Below, one piece after another: positions 37,020 through 49,100 of a stretch of 64,000 nt of DNA; positions within the stretch are counted from its first letter, which is position 1; the number at the start of each line of letters is the position of its first letter. Under the pieces are notes generated by a model, which saw nothing but the letters and a program-made list of their open reading frames with translations, had not been told where the DNA came from and made no database searches. Made by a program: the position numbers and the translations under genes. Origin of the DNA: Colius striatus (taxonomy: Eukaryota > Chordata > Aves > Coliiformes > Coliidae); contig NC_084766.1 of the NCBI RefSeq assembly GCF_028858725.1, positions 21,368,501-21,432,500 of the forward strand, written 5' to 3'.

Positions 37020-37445
37020 TATTAGTAGACTGGAACATCTTTCATACAAGGAAAGGCTACAGGATCTGGAGCTGTTTAGTCTGGAGAAGAGCAGACTGAG
37101 AGGGGATCTCATTAATATTTACAGATATCAAAATGGTGGGTGTCAGGAGGTTGGGGCATCCCTTTTTTCGATGGTGTCTAGCAACAGGACAAGGGGTAAT
37201 GGGATAAAGCTGGAACACAAAAAGTTCCACTTAAACATAAGAAAAAACTATGTTATTGTTCAGGTGAGGGAGCCCTGGCACAGGCTGCCCAGGGAGGGCG
37301 TGGAGTCTCCTTCTTGGTGGTCTTCAAGACCTGCCTGGACATGTTCCTATATGACCTGATCTAGGTGAACCTGCTTCTGCAGAGGGGTTGGACTAGATGA
37401 TCTCTAAGGATCCCTTCCAACCCTACCATTCTATGATTCTATGAT
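37020..37445 (+). mobile_element. CR1 retroposon 3' fragment, relatively young
   Basis: Clear CR1 in plus orientation. 'ctggaacatctttcatacaa' opens it, then 'ctggagctgtttagtctgga' and the 'ggtgggtgtcaggaggttgg' block, 'gccctggcacaggctgccca', 'ggggttggactagatgatct', and the terminal attctatgattctatgat octamers. It is nearly identical over long blocks to the copies at 52710-53364 and 58376-58746, so all three belong to one subfamily. Frames are broken. Confidence 0.95.
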
Positions 37446-39331
37446 ATGATGTAGGCCTAATTTTTTAAGCACTGTTAAGGTGTCCAGGTCTAGTTCTTTT
37501 TAAATCACAAGTAAAATTTCTTGCCAGAAATTTTGTAAGGTTAAATTCAAAGGCATTTAAATTTAAGGCATTTAAATCCCTTGAAACTGAAAGCTTTGAA
37601 CTGAATTAGAAGCTAGAAATTGATTTTAAATGTCTAATCTTATTGAGTGATTAATGACAGATTAGTCAATGGTAGATGAGTCACTCCTTTGGAAATGCAT
37701 AGTGCAAGAGAAGTGCATTGCTTTCTGAAACAACTGATAGAAAATGCAAGAAAATGTATCTCAGGCTGCTTGAATTTTTGTGTAATGTGCTTGTATTAAA
37801 TTCATGATATTTCAAGCAAGATTCCTTTTAACAGCTTTTATGCAAAATGCAGCCTTTTAAAATTAGATTGTATGTAGAATAGGCAACAGATCAAATAAAG
37901 ACAATGCCATGTTACTTACAAATTGCTGCTACTTAAGAGTAAAAAGGGGGAAAAATGGAGATAAGGAAGACCAGGAAAGTAGGTATTCATTCTTGGAATA
38001 ACATGAACTTCCAATGAAGGATTCACAAGAAGGCAGGAAACTAAATCCATATATGTATTTTATAAATCTGGCTTATGAGTACAGACCAGTTTTTGAGACT
38101 GCAAAAGCCCTTTTAGGTGTTTGAAAGAAATTGAATACTTGAGTATTTTTTGAAACTACATTTATTTTCTCTTTTTTTTTTTTTACCATACAGCCAAAAA
38201 GGTTGAACTTTGAGATTCTGTGGCCAAATGGTTCGTAAATATAAATCATGTTGCTGTGTATAGATAATTGGTGTTTATTCTCTGTGCTTTTTTCCTAGTC
38301 TCAGGTGGAGGAACTACCTCTGCTGATTTGTAACTTTTTCCAGAGAAAACAGTAAGTGAAATGCTGCTTTGTGCAATTGAGTTTATGTGTGATTCTGTGT
38401 GACCAAGCAAATGTTGGTTGAGCAGACACTTCTTCCTGCTGCGTGGGAAGCATTCTCATTCTTTGCAGTCATTCAAGCAAAAATGTGATTTCTCTATCTA
38501 TGTGTGAACAACTCCTTACAATCTTGCAGGAGCCACATGATTTTTCATTCCCACAAGTCTCATGTTGAATGAAAGCTTCTTGAGTGAGCACTGCTATATC
38601 AGACAGCAGCATAGCTAACATCTGCCATATGTCCACCCAGAATGTTTAGAAGCCTTTGAAGGATCCAAATAATACTTCTTTTCCTGTTCTGACACCGGAG
38701 ACATGATCCATTCCTATATTTTAAGTTCTCTTACAAGGTTCTTATTGTCTAATATATCACAAGGGAAGAACAGGGCTTGGAAATCAATACAGTGAAATTC
38801 TGTGATGAGTTTTTCTTGGATTTGCTATGTGGGGGGAAAAAGCCCCCCTATGACAGAGGTCTAAGGGATGAATGAACCTTTTCTCTTTCATATTTAGTCC
38901 AATTTCTAATCACTTCAGGCAAAAAATAAAATTTTCCTTGGATCTGACCTAGTAATCTTTTTTGGATGCACAACATATATATATATATGTTTCACAAGAG
39001 TCATATTTCATGAAGAGATTAATTTGAGAATTGCTGGAAAGCATGAAGCTCTTAAATTCAAGTGCTGTAACAGCATCAGTCTTGTTTCATCCTGCAATGG
39101 GACAAGAAGTAGTTACAGCTTCTGAGTGCAGAAAGATCTGTGACCCAAATAACATATTTGCAATAAATTGGTTTCCTTGGGTTATTCTTGGATGCTGCTT
39201 CCCAGAAGACAGAGAGTTTATTGTCAAAATGTGCTTGCTCCATATATGCAATGATGTTTACAGTCAGTTTTGCAATCTTTAAATGGACTTAATCAGTAAC
39301 AAAAGTCTTGCCTGCTTCTCTGGGGAATTAT
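37446..39331. other. Spacer, no gene; short (AT)n run
   Basis: AT-rich, with a T run near 38171-38184 and a 15-bp (AT)n run at 38974-38988. Nothing else was recognised. Confidence 0.5.
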
Positions 39332-39912
39332 AGTCATAGAACAATGGAGGTTGCAATGGACCTTTGGAAGTCTAAATGACCAGTCTCTCCCCCTCAAAAC
39401 AGGACTACCTTCAAAGTTAAATCTGTCTGCTCAGGTTGCTTGTCCAGCTGAGCTTTTAATGCCTCCATGGAAAGACAGTCCACAGCTTTAAGCAACCCAT
39501 GTACATGCTTAGCCACATTTTTTCCATTTATCAATCTGGAATTCCTTTGCTGCAACACGTGACTGCTTCCTCTTTTCCTCTTGCTGTAAATCTCAGGGGA
39601 AAATCTGGTTCCATTTTCTCTCTACTCCCTCTTTCAGTGGCAGGAGGCTGTACTCTGACCCACTGTTAACTTTCTTCTGCAAGTTAAGCAAACTCAGCTC
39701 CCTCAGCCTCATCTTGTGCAGTACTTTCCAGTCCCCTCTCCATCTTGATGATGCTCTGCTGCTTTCACCCCAGTTAGTTGGTGAGATTTTCTTACTGAGG
39801 GATCCATACTTGGACAGATTTCTCCAGATGCAACCTCACAAATGCCCCATAGAGGGGAATAATCACCTCCCTTTACCTTTCTTTCAAGTTTTTCAACAAG
39901 ATCCCTAGTGTT
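39332..39912 (-). mobile_element. Old CR1 fragment (minus orientation)
   Basis: Reversed CR1, strongly diverged: 'tcatagaacaatggaggttg' at its 3' end, 'tccatggaaagacagtccac', 'caactcagctccctcagcct'-like blocks near 39690-39710, and 'cagatgcaacctcacaaatg' towards the 5' side. About 580 bp are retained. Its divergence suggests an ancient insertion. Confidence 0.75.
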
Positions 39913-42673
39913 AGGGATAACACAAGCAGAAGTTCTTTCTTTGCTGTGGCAAAGCCTATGAACACAGAAATTTGTGCCATATTTTCAGTGCTGCTTGGTT
40001 CATTTGGGAAACGGTAATCTCATCAGTATTTTGGCATACAGTAAGTTAAGCTTTATTTGTGGGTTGGGGGATTCTCTATTTATCACTCTTTGTTCCAAAT
40101 TTGCCATTTTTTGAAATCATTCTCACTCTCATATAATGATTTCAGTCATCTATGAAAGGGATATTGCACTTGTGCGATATTTTTCTCAGGCCTTCAGGAC
40201 TTTCGATTTAACATCTACCTCCATTTCCAAATGACACCTGTCATGGATAGGCCAACTTCAAAACTCTTTGAAGGCTTTTGCTCTGATATTATATCTTAAT
40301 ATCTTCCACATCTCTATTTCCATACATGTTGCTGAATCCATATTCCTGTCTCGTTTTCTAGATCATTTTGGTTATATGACTTCTGATGCTTTCAATTTGC
40401 ATTTCACCTTCACATCCCTTCTGGTTCCAAGTCTGCTAAACTGTTTCCATCATGCTTCTACTTTATCTCTCTCAATCTATTACCAAAGCTTATTGCCCTC
40501 TTAGCTTAGCAAAAGGCATTTAAATTTTCATTACTACTTTACCTTGTCTCAAGCATTCAGGCTGGCAACTTTTCAGTTTTTTCTTTCTGAAGCCCATTAA
40601 AACGGCATCTAACACACAAAAAACCACAGCTGCTCTTTTACCATGGTGCTCCTGCACCACACCAATAAAAATCTGCTTCAAACTACTTAAGGTTGCTCAA
40701 ATGCTAATCTAACCCACACACATCTTTCTTGGCTTGTTCTTTTTAGTTACTTCGTGTTAACCAGGCAACTTTGTTCATTGAGCAAAACAGGTCCTGCATT
40801 AACTTTATCTCACATCTAAGTTGTGATTCTGTCCTTTGGGAGTAAGAGATGGAATGAAGTAAAATATTTACAAAGTAAAACTGAATAAATGTTTCCAACC
40901 AACCCAGAATGCTAACTTTTTAAAACTCATTCATCCAGTCTGAATTTGACTATCCCATGAAGAAAGTATTTGAGGAGAAACTTCTCTGCTAGTCATAGCA
41001 CAGTAATGTTTGAAAGTGGGACAGGGTGTTGGTCAATGGAATATCTCTGTTTTAGAAATGACACCTTATTATCAGGGCTGCTAGCTCCCAAATCAGGTTA
41101 TGAATGCCTTGCAGGTATAATACCAGAAAATAAAATAGTACAACTGGCCTTTTTATGTAATACAACGTAAGTACAGATAGAGGAAGAGAAGTGGTGATTC
41201 ATTATTTGTTCATCTGAAAAAAAAAGACTGCTGATTCATATGCTACATCCTAAAGCTTCACAAGTCTAAACATACTCCTAACTATTATCAAATCTATGCA
41301 CAGATATGTGCCCATGCTTTCTGGCATTGATCTTGTTCTAAACCAAAAGGTCCACATCAGCCTTAGACCCACAGGTGTGTAATGTCTCACAGTATGCTTT
41401 GCTTCTTATAAGCTTTACAGGTAATAAAGCATTAGTTTTGTCCTCTGTGTTTTTAAATGCCATGCAGAACTTTAAATATACATCACATGGTCTACAGCAC
41501 ACAAAAGCATTTGTAAATTGCATTCCAGGCTCATGCTTGTGCCCTGCGGTTTTTTTGATAGCCATATATAGAAACGAAGACAAAAATCAGTCCCTCCTGC
41601 AGGTAAAGGTCATTCTGTCCAAGGGAGGGAGTTTCCTGGACTCAAACATTTTTTTTTTAAACATCAGTTTGTTGAAATGAGGAAAACCTGTTTTTCTACC
41701 ATTTTTATCAAAATAAGGCATTAATCTCTATTTTGCTTAAACTGTATTAACCTATCAGAGATGGATGCAATGTCAATTAAAACCAACTGTGCCTAATGAA
41801 ACTGCAGATTTTCTGAAAATCCTGAGACCTACTCCAGTGTAAGCACATCACACTAATGTGAAGAGATGAATTACTTCTTGCCATATAAATACAGAAGGTG
41901 CCTGCCATGATTTGCTGCCTGACACTTCTAATGATGGGTTTGTAGCTAAGTCAACAGAGATATTCCTCTTGCTTTCCCGGGTCTTTGAGGTCTTCTTTCT
42001 TAGGATCATTTCACTTCTTTACCCATTTAAATTTGAAAGAGTAATTATACTGCTAGAGATCTTTCCCTGAACTCAGTGTGTAACCCTTACAATGCAAGTA
42101 ATAACAAGGGTGGAAACTCCCACTTGAACCTCCTGCTACTAGTCTTTTCTTGATGGGGCAAGGAAATGCTTAGAAAGCCATTCAGTGGGGTGTGCTCCGA
42201 GTTTTGAGAGAATTCTGTTTCCACTGTGCATCATCCTCACAGTCATAATAGTTTGCACCAATTTAACAGTGCACAAGGTTCCTTCAGATATGTACTTTGG
42301 TGCCAGTGTAATTCCATCAGCTTGAATGGCAATAACCAACACTAAGCTGTTGCAATGCTGAAAAGAAACACTATAAAAAACTTATTATAGCTTCAAGAAG
42401 TATTGCCTAATATTTATTTAATCCATTTGTGGTGTTTATGGATGAAGAAGTAGGTCAGCAGACCAGCTGTGCAAATCTGCTACTTTCCCTGCAGATTAAT
42501 ACTGGAATAAGTTTCACAGCTGAACGATGACATTTTTGTGCCTTATCAAGAGTCATATCGTCAAAGACATGAAACAAGGAACCAGTGCAAGACTTTCTAG
42601 CAGGAGGGAAAGAAACTTACACTATATACACTCCAAAAAACTATAGCCAAACTGCAGGGGTTCTTCTTCATTA
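39913..42673. other. Spacer, no feature recognised
   Basis: AT-rich sequence without recognisable gene or repeat, up to the nested LTRs. Confidence 0.5.
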
Positions 42674-43196
42674 TGTGAGACAGGAGCGACCAGACACCAA
42701 TATGATGTGCATCGACTCCAAATTTATTGTCACATAATCATCACTTATATACTTTTTCCAAAATGCTGTATACGTGCTACAATTCATGATGATTAGGTAA
42801 TATTAAGGATCACATGCTATGCATAAGCCCTCAAAGTTTCATTTTTGTAACAACTTAGACACCAACCTCATTGTGTTAAAACACCATCCTTATTCTACTT
42901 AAAACATCAACCTTATTGTAGTAGGTGTCCGGAAGATCTCAGGTTGTAACGCGAGGGGTGGAGGGTACAGAAGATGTGGGCACGGGGTGGAGGTGCTAGC
43001 AGATAAAGGCACATGGTGTAAACAAGGGGTTGGAATAAAGTATCATCCATGCTGAGTGTGTGGTGATCCTTGTCCCCTCCGTGGGGTAGGCTGAGAGATC
43101 TGTGCGGGCAGCCTGGTGGTGTTGCCGGTAGCGGCAACACCTTATTGTGTTAAAATATCACCCCATCTATTTGGCCTTCAGTTAATTTCTCTCACA
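42674..43196 (-). mobile_element. ERVK-like solo LTR (minus), split by a second LTR
   Basis: Read on the minus strand this has LTR anatomy: a TATA-like tatataag (42751-42744), polyadenylation signal AATAAA (42728-42723), and a short R/U5 ending CCTGTCTCACA. The outer ends TGTGAGA and TCTCACA form a perfect 7-bp inverted repeat. Removing the inserted LTR (42917-43139) and its duplicated 6 bp leaves about 294 bp, a normal size for an avian ERVK LTR. No internal viral genes are adjacent, so it is a solo LTR. Matching flanking duplications are not visible, leaving the outer boundaries somewhat uncertain. Confidence 0.7.
42917..43139 (+). mobile_element. Nested ERVK-like solo LTR (223 bp, plus)
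   Basis: Begins TGTAGTAGG and ends GCGGCAACA, flanked on both sides by the identical 6-bp ccttat (42911-42916 and 43140-43145), the target-site duplication size expected of ERVK elements. It contains AATAAA at 43034-43039, followed by a U5-like GT/GC-rich segment. Being inserted inside the outer LTR it must be the younger of the two. No coding sequence remains. Confidence 0.85.
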
Positions 43197-46100
43197 CTAG
43201 ACTATGGTTATGCTTACCTTACATTTTACTTAACTTTATACTATTGTTAGTTACATATACTGCAATTTGTTAGTCTCATACATGGGATCACATCATGCTT
43301 AATTTAATGCTCTATCCTGTCTTCTTATTTTGACCTTGCCTCCATTACAGTCTGTAGTTTCGGTTTCCTCCCTGCTCAAGCTTGCTGTCATATAGGCATT
43401 CTTTTCTTTTCTTTTCTTTTTCTGTTGCCAAAGGCAATTGAAAGATGAACTGCTAACTTTCTCCGTCTTCATCTAACTCCATAACTTTATAACTTTCATT
43501 ATAGCCCATGCCCCAACACCAAACTACTGCAGAGTTCTTTGAAGGTACAGTATTTTAACTGTTGAGTCGGCATACTTTTAGCAGGGTAACTATACTGAAA
43601 TGTATTATGACTCCACTGCTGATATGTAGCATCCCATCTAAAACCAGTTTTCTTCCTTTTCAAGTCTCATGAGTGGATGAGTTAAATTACCTACTGAGAC
43701 TTCGTTCTTGCAGATAATTGACTACTCAGCCACCTCAAATTTGTCTCTGGCAGACTGGTTTAGAAAGTAGGTGATGGGATGGCTGATGCAAAAAGTTCAT
43801 GCATGGATTTAGAGTTGATAAAAGAGATATGAGCCTACACCCTGAGAAAATGCTTAGTTTGCTTTCCCAACCCCCCCTTAATCAGAAAAATTCTTTCCTG
43901 ATGGGACACTTTTGAATAGCAATGCCTGGAATTATCTATTAAATTTGGCCTAACTTGGAGTAGGAGGCAGAGAGCAGGTGGAAATGGTGGTGAGGAAAAT
44001 AGATGCCAGGGTAGGAAATGTTACATGCTCCATATCTCAAAGGCTTTGTTTTGTGTCTGTTCTGTGTCCCAGAATGGGTACTGACACAGCACTTTGCTAT
44101 GGTGTCCTACATTTTCCCCATAGGGGAACTAGAAGAGAGAAGTGCCACTTCACGTTGGTCATTTTCTCCAATCACAGATATCATAGTTTAAATATAACAT
44201 GTGCCAAGAAAGAACTAAGCAAAAATCTTTTTATTTAGATACATTGTCTAAATATGAAGGGAAGTTTTAAGTCTTCATAAAAATCTATATTTTCACTGAA
44301 GTGTTTTGTAGGCACATTTGATTTTATCCAAATATCCCTACTCTGCCAGAAATTCCCTCTTGGATTTTACTTTAAAAAAACCTCAACTTTCAGTGTCTTT
44401 GAGCAGCACTAAGTACAAGGGTCCTAATTCAGAGGTAACATTGGCCACTACCTTTCTTTTGCTCTTTTCCCTTTGCCTTGTGCCTCAAGTGATGCAACAC
44501 AAGCATTAGGAAAATGTGAGAGCTAAAATGGTACATGACATTTTCAGAGGCACATTTTCCTGCCATCCCATTCCTCCCACTACTACTCTTTTTTTGTCCC
44601 TGCTAGAGGAGCTGTGCCAGTCCCAAGAGCATGTTGTGTGTCTCGCTGCTGTGTGAGCCAGCACAACAAACACTCCACAGTGGAAAACTCATCACTGAGG
44701 AAAGGCAGATTACTGGAGAGAATGTTAATAGGGGATTCAGCCTGCTCTTCTTGCCCTGAGGACGTGAGGAGAAGGGATCAGATCCTCCTTTGCCTCCTCT
44801 CACCTGTAGTTGAAAGAAGACAGACAAGAATTGATTCAGTGAGTCTTTACAGTTAATTTTAAGTCAAAGAGGTTTGCTGAAGCCACAGCAGGACTTCAGA
44901 TGAACTTCTTTGCCCTGAAAAATGACTAAGAGCAGTTACAACTGAGAGGCAGCTTAAGTGGTTAGCAGCCTGTCAGCTCCAAAGTGGTTGCCTCACTGTA
45001 ACTGTGCTATTAGACTTACCATACGCTAACATGTCAGATGGAAAACTAAGGTTTGCATGTCAATGGGTCTGCTGCAACAAGCTCCATTTCAGCAGCTCAA
45101 ATGCATAACCATGAACATACCTTCCAAAGGAAAGAGTCTAGATCAAATTCAGAAGCCATTTAAAAATAGGAAGGTGTTAGTTTCATATAGACAAACATGT
45201 GAGAATGATATAAGGTAGTAAAAGGCGCACAGGAAAGGAACAGGACATATAAGTGCATCCCTGCAGGTCTCTGTGGCCTTGCCTTGAATTCCTTCTGAAT
45301 TTAGTCTGGAATGTCAATGCCCATGTCAAGTCACTGTTTGAATACAGTACAGCACAACCTGTCCAAGCTAAACTGCAAACAAAAAAAAAGTTTCCCTACC
45401 TGTCACATTTCTCCATATGATGGTTCAAAGCCTTCCAATAGCTGATTGAAAAAGTTAGTAAGCTGTTTAGAGATCCCTAAATTGAAGGCAGAATGTGAAA
45501 TGAACACCAGATAGCAAGAAATCATGAAAGGCCTTTCTCTTATCTCTGATCAGTCCCTGGAAAACGTGTTTCTCCTTTTCTTTACAAACTTTTTTCTTAT
45601 AAGATGAGCAATGTAAATTTTCCTATTAAGCTGCCACAAAGTGCAAATAATTGTCACACTGGTGAAAATATTCCCCTCCACCCCACTCAAATTCTGTAAC
45701 TTTTTTTAATGTATTCACTGGTTTCTGTTGTTTGAGATTCATAGTTTACATTTACATTCATGTTTCCACCCATTAATTTTAAGTGCCCTGGTGTTTTGCA
45801 GATCCCGGTAGCAAATAGCCATTGTGTAGAATTACAAAGTAATTTCTTGGCCATATTTCTAAGCCAGCTGTTATCAAAACAAAAGCAGCATCTTGACCTG
45901 AAAAATCAAAACCTTTTAATACTTTTAAATTCCTTGTTTAGAGCTTTTAGATACATAATGCACATCATTGTATTGGTTTCTCTTCACTCAACTTCTTTTT
46001 CCCTCAACAGTGGGCAGGAGGCAGGGTTTCCAAACAGCACTGACCGTATTCCAAGATATATCAGAGTGCTTGGCATCAGAAGCCAAAAGAGCAGAATTTG

Positions 46101-49100
46101 CCACTATTCACAATGACCCCATTTCTAGCTGGTTTACACAAGTCCTCCCAATATAGATACAGAGTGCTATGTCAAGCTTTTACAAAATATAAATTTGGAG
46201 GCTCTGTCCAGGGAGTATGAAGTCACCTAAGCCTTCACAGTTGTGCTGGGATCAGCTGGAGATGAAGCTGGGATTTAAGAGAGAACACTGGCAGTTTGCC
46301 TAAGAAAAAATAGCTGCCCATAAATCTTCTGTCTAAAGTATTTGGACAAAGTGTAACTTAGAAATTTAAAAAATCAGTAACCAGGCAATTGCAAAATACA
46401 AACATACACAAACTTGGATTCCTTGTTCCTTTGTAAAGAAGAAATATATTTCTGAAGTAGTTCAGTAAGTAAAGGTCACATCTGGTCCTTAGGCCTCTCT
46501 TTCCAAAAGGATGAGTTTCAGTGTTGTCCGGAGATGACTTCTGTCCATACATACAGATGTCTAGTTTGAATAGCAATATGAGCTTGGCCTGTGTGGGAAC
46601 GTATCTTGGAGTTCACATGGTTCTAATGCTCAGATCACTAACAGTAGCAAGGTTGTAACTATTCCATTGGGCCAATATAATTATTTGGGTGGTTCTAACA
46701 TCACTTTCCAGTATGTCTCCTTTCACTTCACTCCTCTTTCATTCTTGACTTAACTTTCACCTATCTACAGTGAACTCATCTACCATCTCTACAGGTGAAT
46801 TACCTCCATTAAAAAAAAAAAAAAAAAAAAAAAGATGAAACAGCTGTATATATGCTGCTTTTGTACCCTTGTTCATCTTCTATCTATCCTGCTGCCTCAC
46901 AAGTTGCTTGCAGCCTGCAGTCTTGTGGCCCCATGCGCTGGAATCCCAGCACTGTGAGGGACCAACTCACTCCATCTCTCAGGCAGTGCTTCCATGCCAC
47001 CATGTAACTGACAAGATTGTTGCTTTACAGAGTGGTCTCAGGGCAGTCATTAATGCACAATTTAGGCTTAACCATTACAGTTTCCCATAGCTTTTTTCAG
47101 CAATGCAAGGGGCATGAATACTTGTTTAATTTCCTACTATACTGAAGCATAATGTCTCCAATCTCATATAAGGGCTGCTTCTTCTCCACAAAGCCTTATT
47201 AAACTTTCCTTTTAAGAATGATTATGAGCCCAGTACCAAAGTGCATTACAAATCTGCCCATATATAAATAAAACAGCACGGAGGAATGTTAGCTAGGGGA
47301 GTCTAAAGAAAGATTTATTTATTTCTCTGTCCTTTCTGTGCAGAACTTCAGGCCTCCCCCAGCAGAACTGCCTGGCCCAGACACAAGGCCTTTAATTTCT
47401 TTTCCTTGGCACTCGGATAGCTTATTTAGCAAAGCATTTCACTGTGTTACTGAACTTCCCATACACAGGTCTTTCCATGTAATTCAACATGGCTATTCAA
47501 AATATTATCATACTTTACTAGCCAGAGCTAGCCCACCTGGGGAAAAAAAAACTAATTCAGCCCTTAGCCAAGGTGGGATACACCTTCAGGACTCCATGTG
47601 TTCTCTACTGAAAGCAAAGCAGTTCTCCTCCATAAGCTAGTGTTGCTGTGCTGTTAGATACTAGAGACAGTTTCTACTTCATGGTCTCTGTAAATTGAAT
47701 CCAACTTTCCAGAGCTGCCCTTTCTGTATTACCTGATGAGATGCCAAATGAGAACAGCACAGAAGTAGTATGATTTTATTTGCTTCCAAGTTTGTTTTGC
47801 TAAAAGGTATTTTGGCTAAATTGAAGGGTTCTTAAGACCTCCTGTTTTTTCCTTACTGTGATGATTTTGTCTCAGAGAAAATGCTAGAAGCAGGAGGGCA
47901 GGCATATATCAGCTGTTCTGATAAGAAGTCTGCCCTTTGGTAACACAGATCTTCTCTAGAGCAAACAAACTGCTTTCAGATCACTTAATCTAGCTATAAA
48001 ATGGGAAACTGATATTCCCAATAAAATTCTTAGATGATTGTCTAAAGTGCCTAAATAAAGTCCCTGAGCCGTTTGTGTACTTTCCTGAATATGCTGCCAT
48101 AAATTCTACAGTGCTCTGCACCACTATGAATACATTGCTGATGCTAGGGACTTTGCTGGTTGCATCACACTAACTCAAGTGACACAAATAATTCCCAGCA
48201 ACTAGCATGCATTCCATATATTTTTTCAAGGGATACAATTTACCTTGGAACAAATACAAATGAGGCCAACTAGTGTCCAGCACTTGCAAAAGATTTGGAT
48301 TTCTGTAGCTTTGTTGCATGAGCTATCCAGACAACAAAGAAAGGATCAACAATTAAATTATTTCTGAAGAAAAACAGTTACTACTGGGAGAAAGCTATTT
48401 CACTGTTGCATGCCTATGAGGCTTTTATTTTGTGTGTATGTATTGTGTGTAGGGATAGCATTTCTGATGTCATAAAGGTTTTAAGATCTTAATCATGCTC
48501 ACTACCTCCACACAAAACTAATCTTCCACTCAGCTGATCTGTTTCCAATTTTGAAGTTGTTTGGGTCATGAGGTAGATCTGGAATGTAAAACAGGCTCTC
48601 AGTGGGCATGTACTGATCAGGTGAGGTAGAAGTCTCCTTCAGCAGAGTACTTAGAGATCACATCTTGAAGACCAATGGGCCTAGCCAGATGAGGCAAAGA
48701 AGTGAAAAGGAAAGGGAGAAGGATGACCATGCACTCTTCTGGAGGGACTCCAAAGTGACAGAACCTGAGATATATTTAGTTTTAACCCCAAGTGACCTTG
48801 CTGTTGAAATGACATCCTGTGTAACTTCATCTTATGAGCAATAATTAGCATTTATGTAACTTTATAAAGTAAAAAGAGACTATTTTTCATTTTTATATAA
48901 ATGTTTTCAATCATGTCAAAAATACAAAGAGTGTAACTTTTAAATATATTTCCTTGGATAACTAAAAAAAAAAATCCAACATCCTATACACTCAAAAATG
49001 TTGTCATCTATTTGGGACTTTATCGGGTGTTAGTTAGGCACTGGCTGTACTAGCCAAGTACACAGTGGGTACATGCCATGCAAAACAGTCGAAGTCCCAG

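Noticed and set aside
46811-46833. A23 run as the tail of a processed pseudogene
   Set aside because: No recognisable gene body or target duplication around it.
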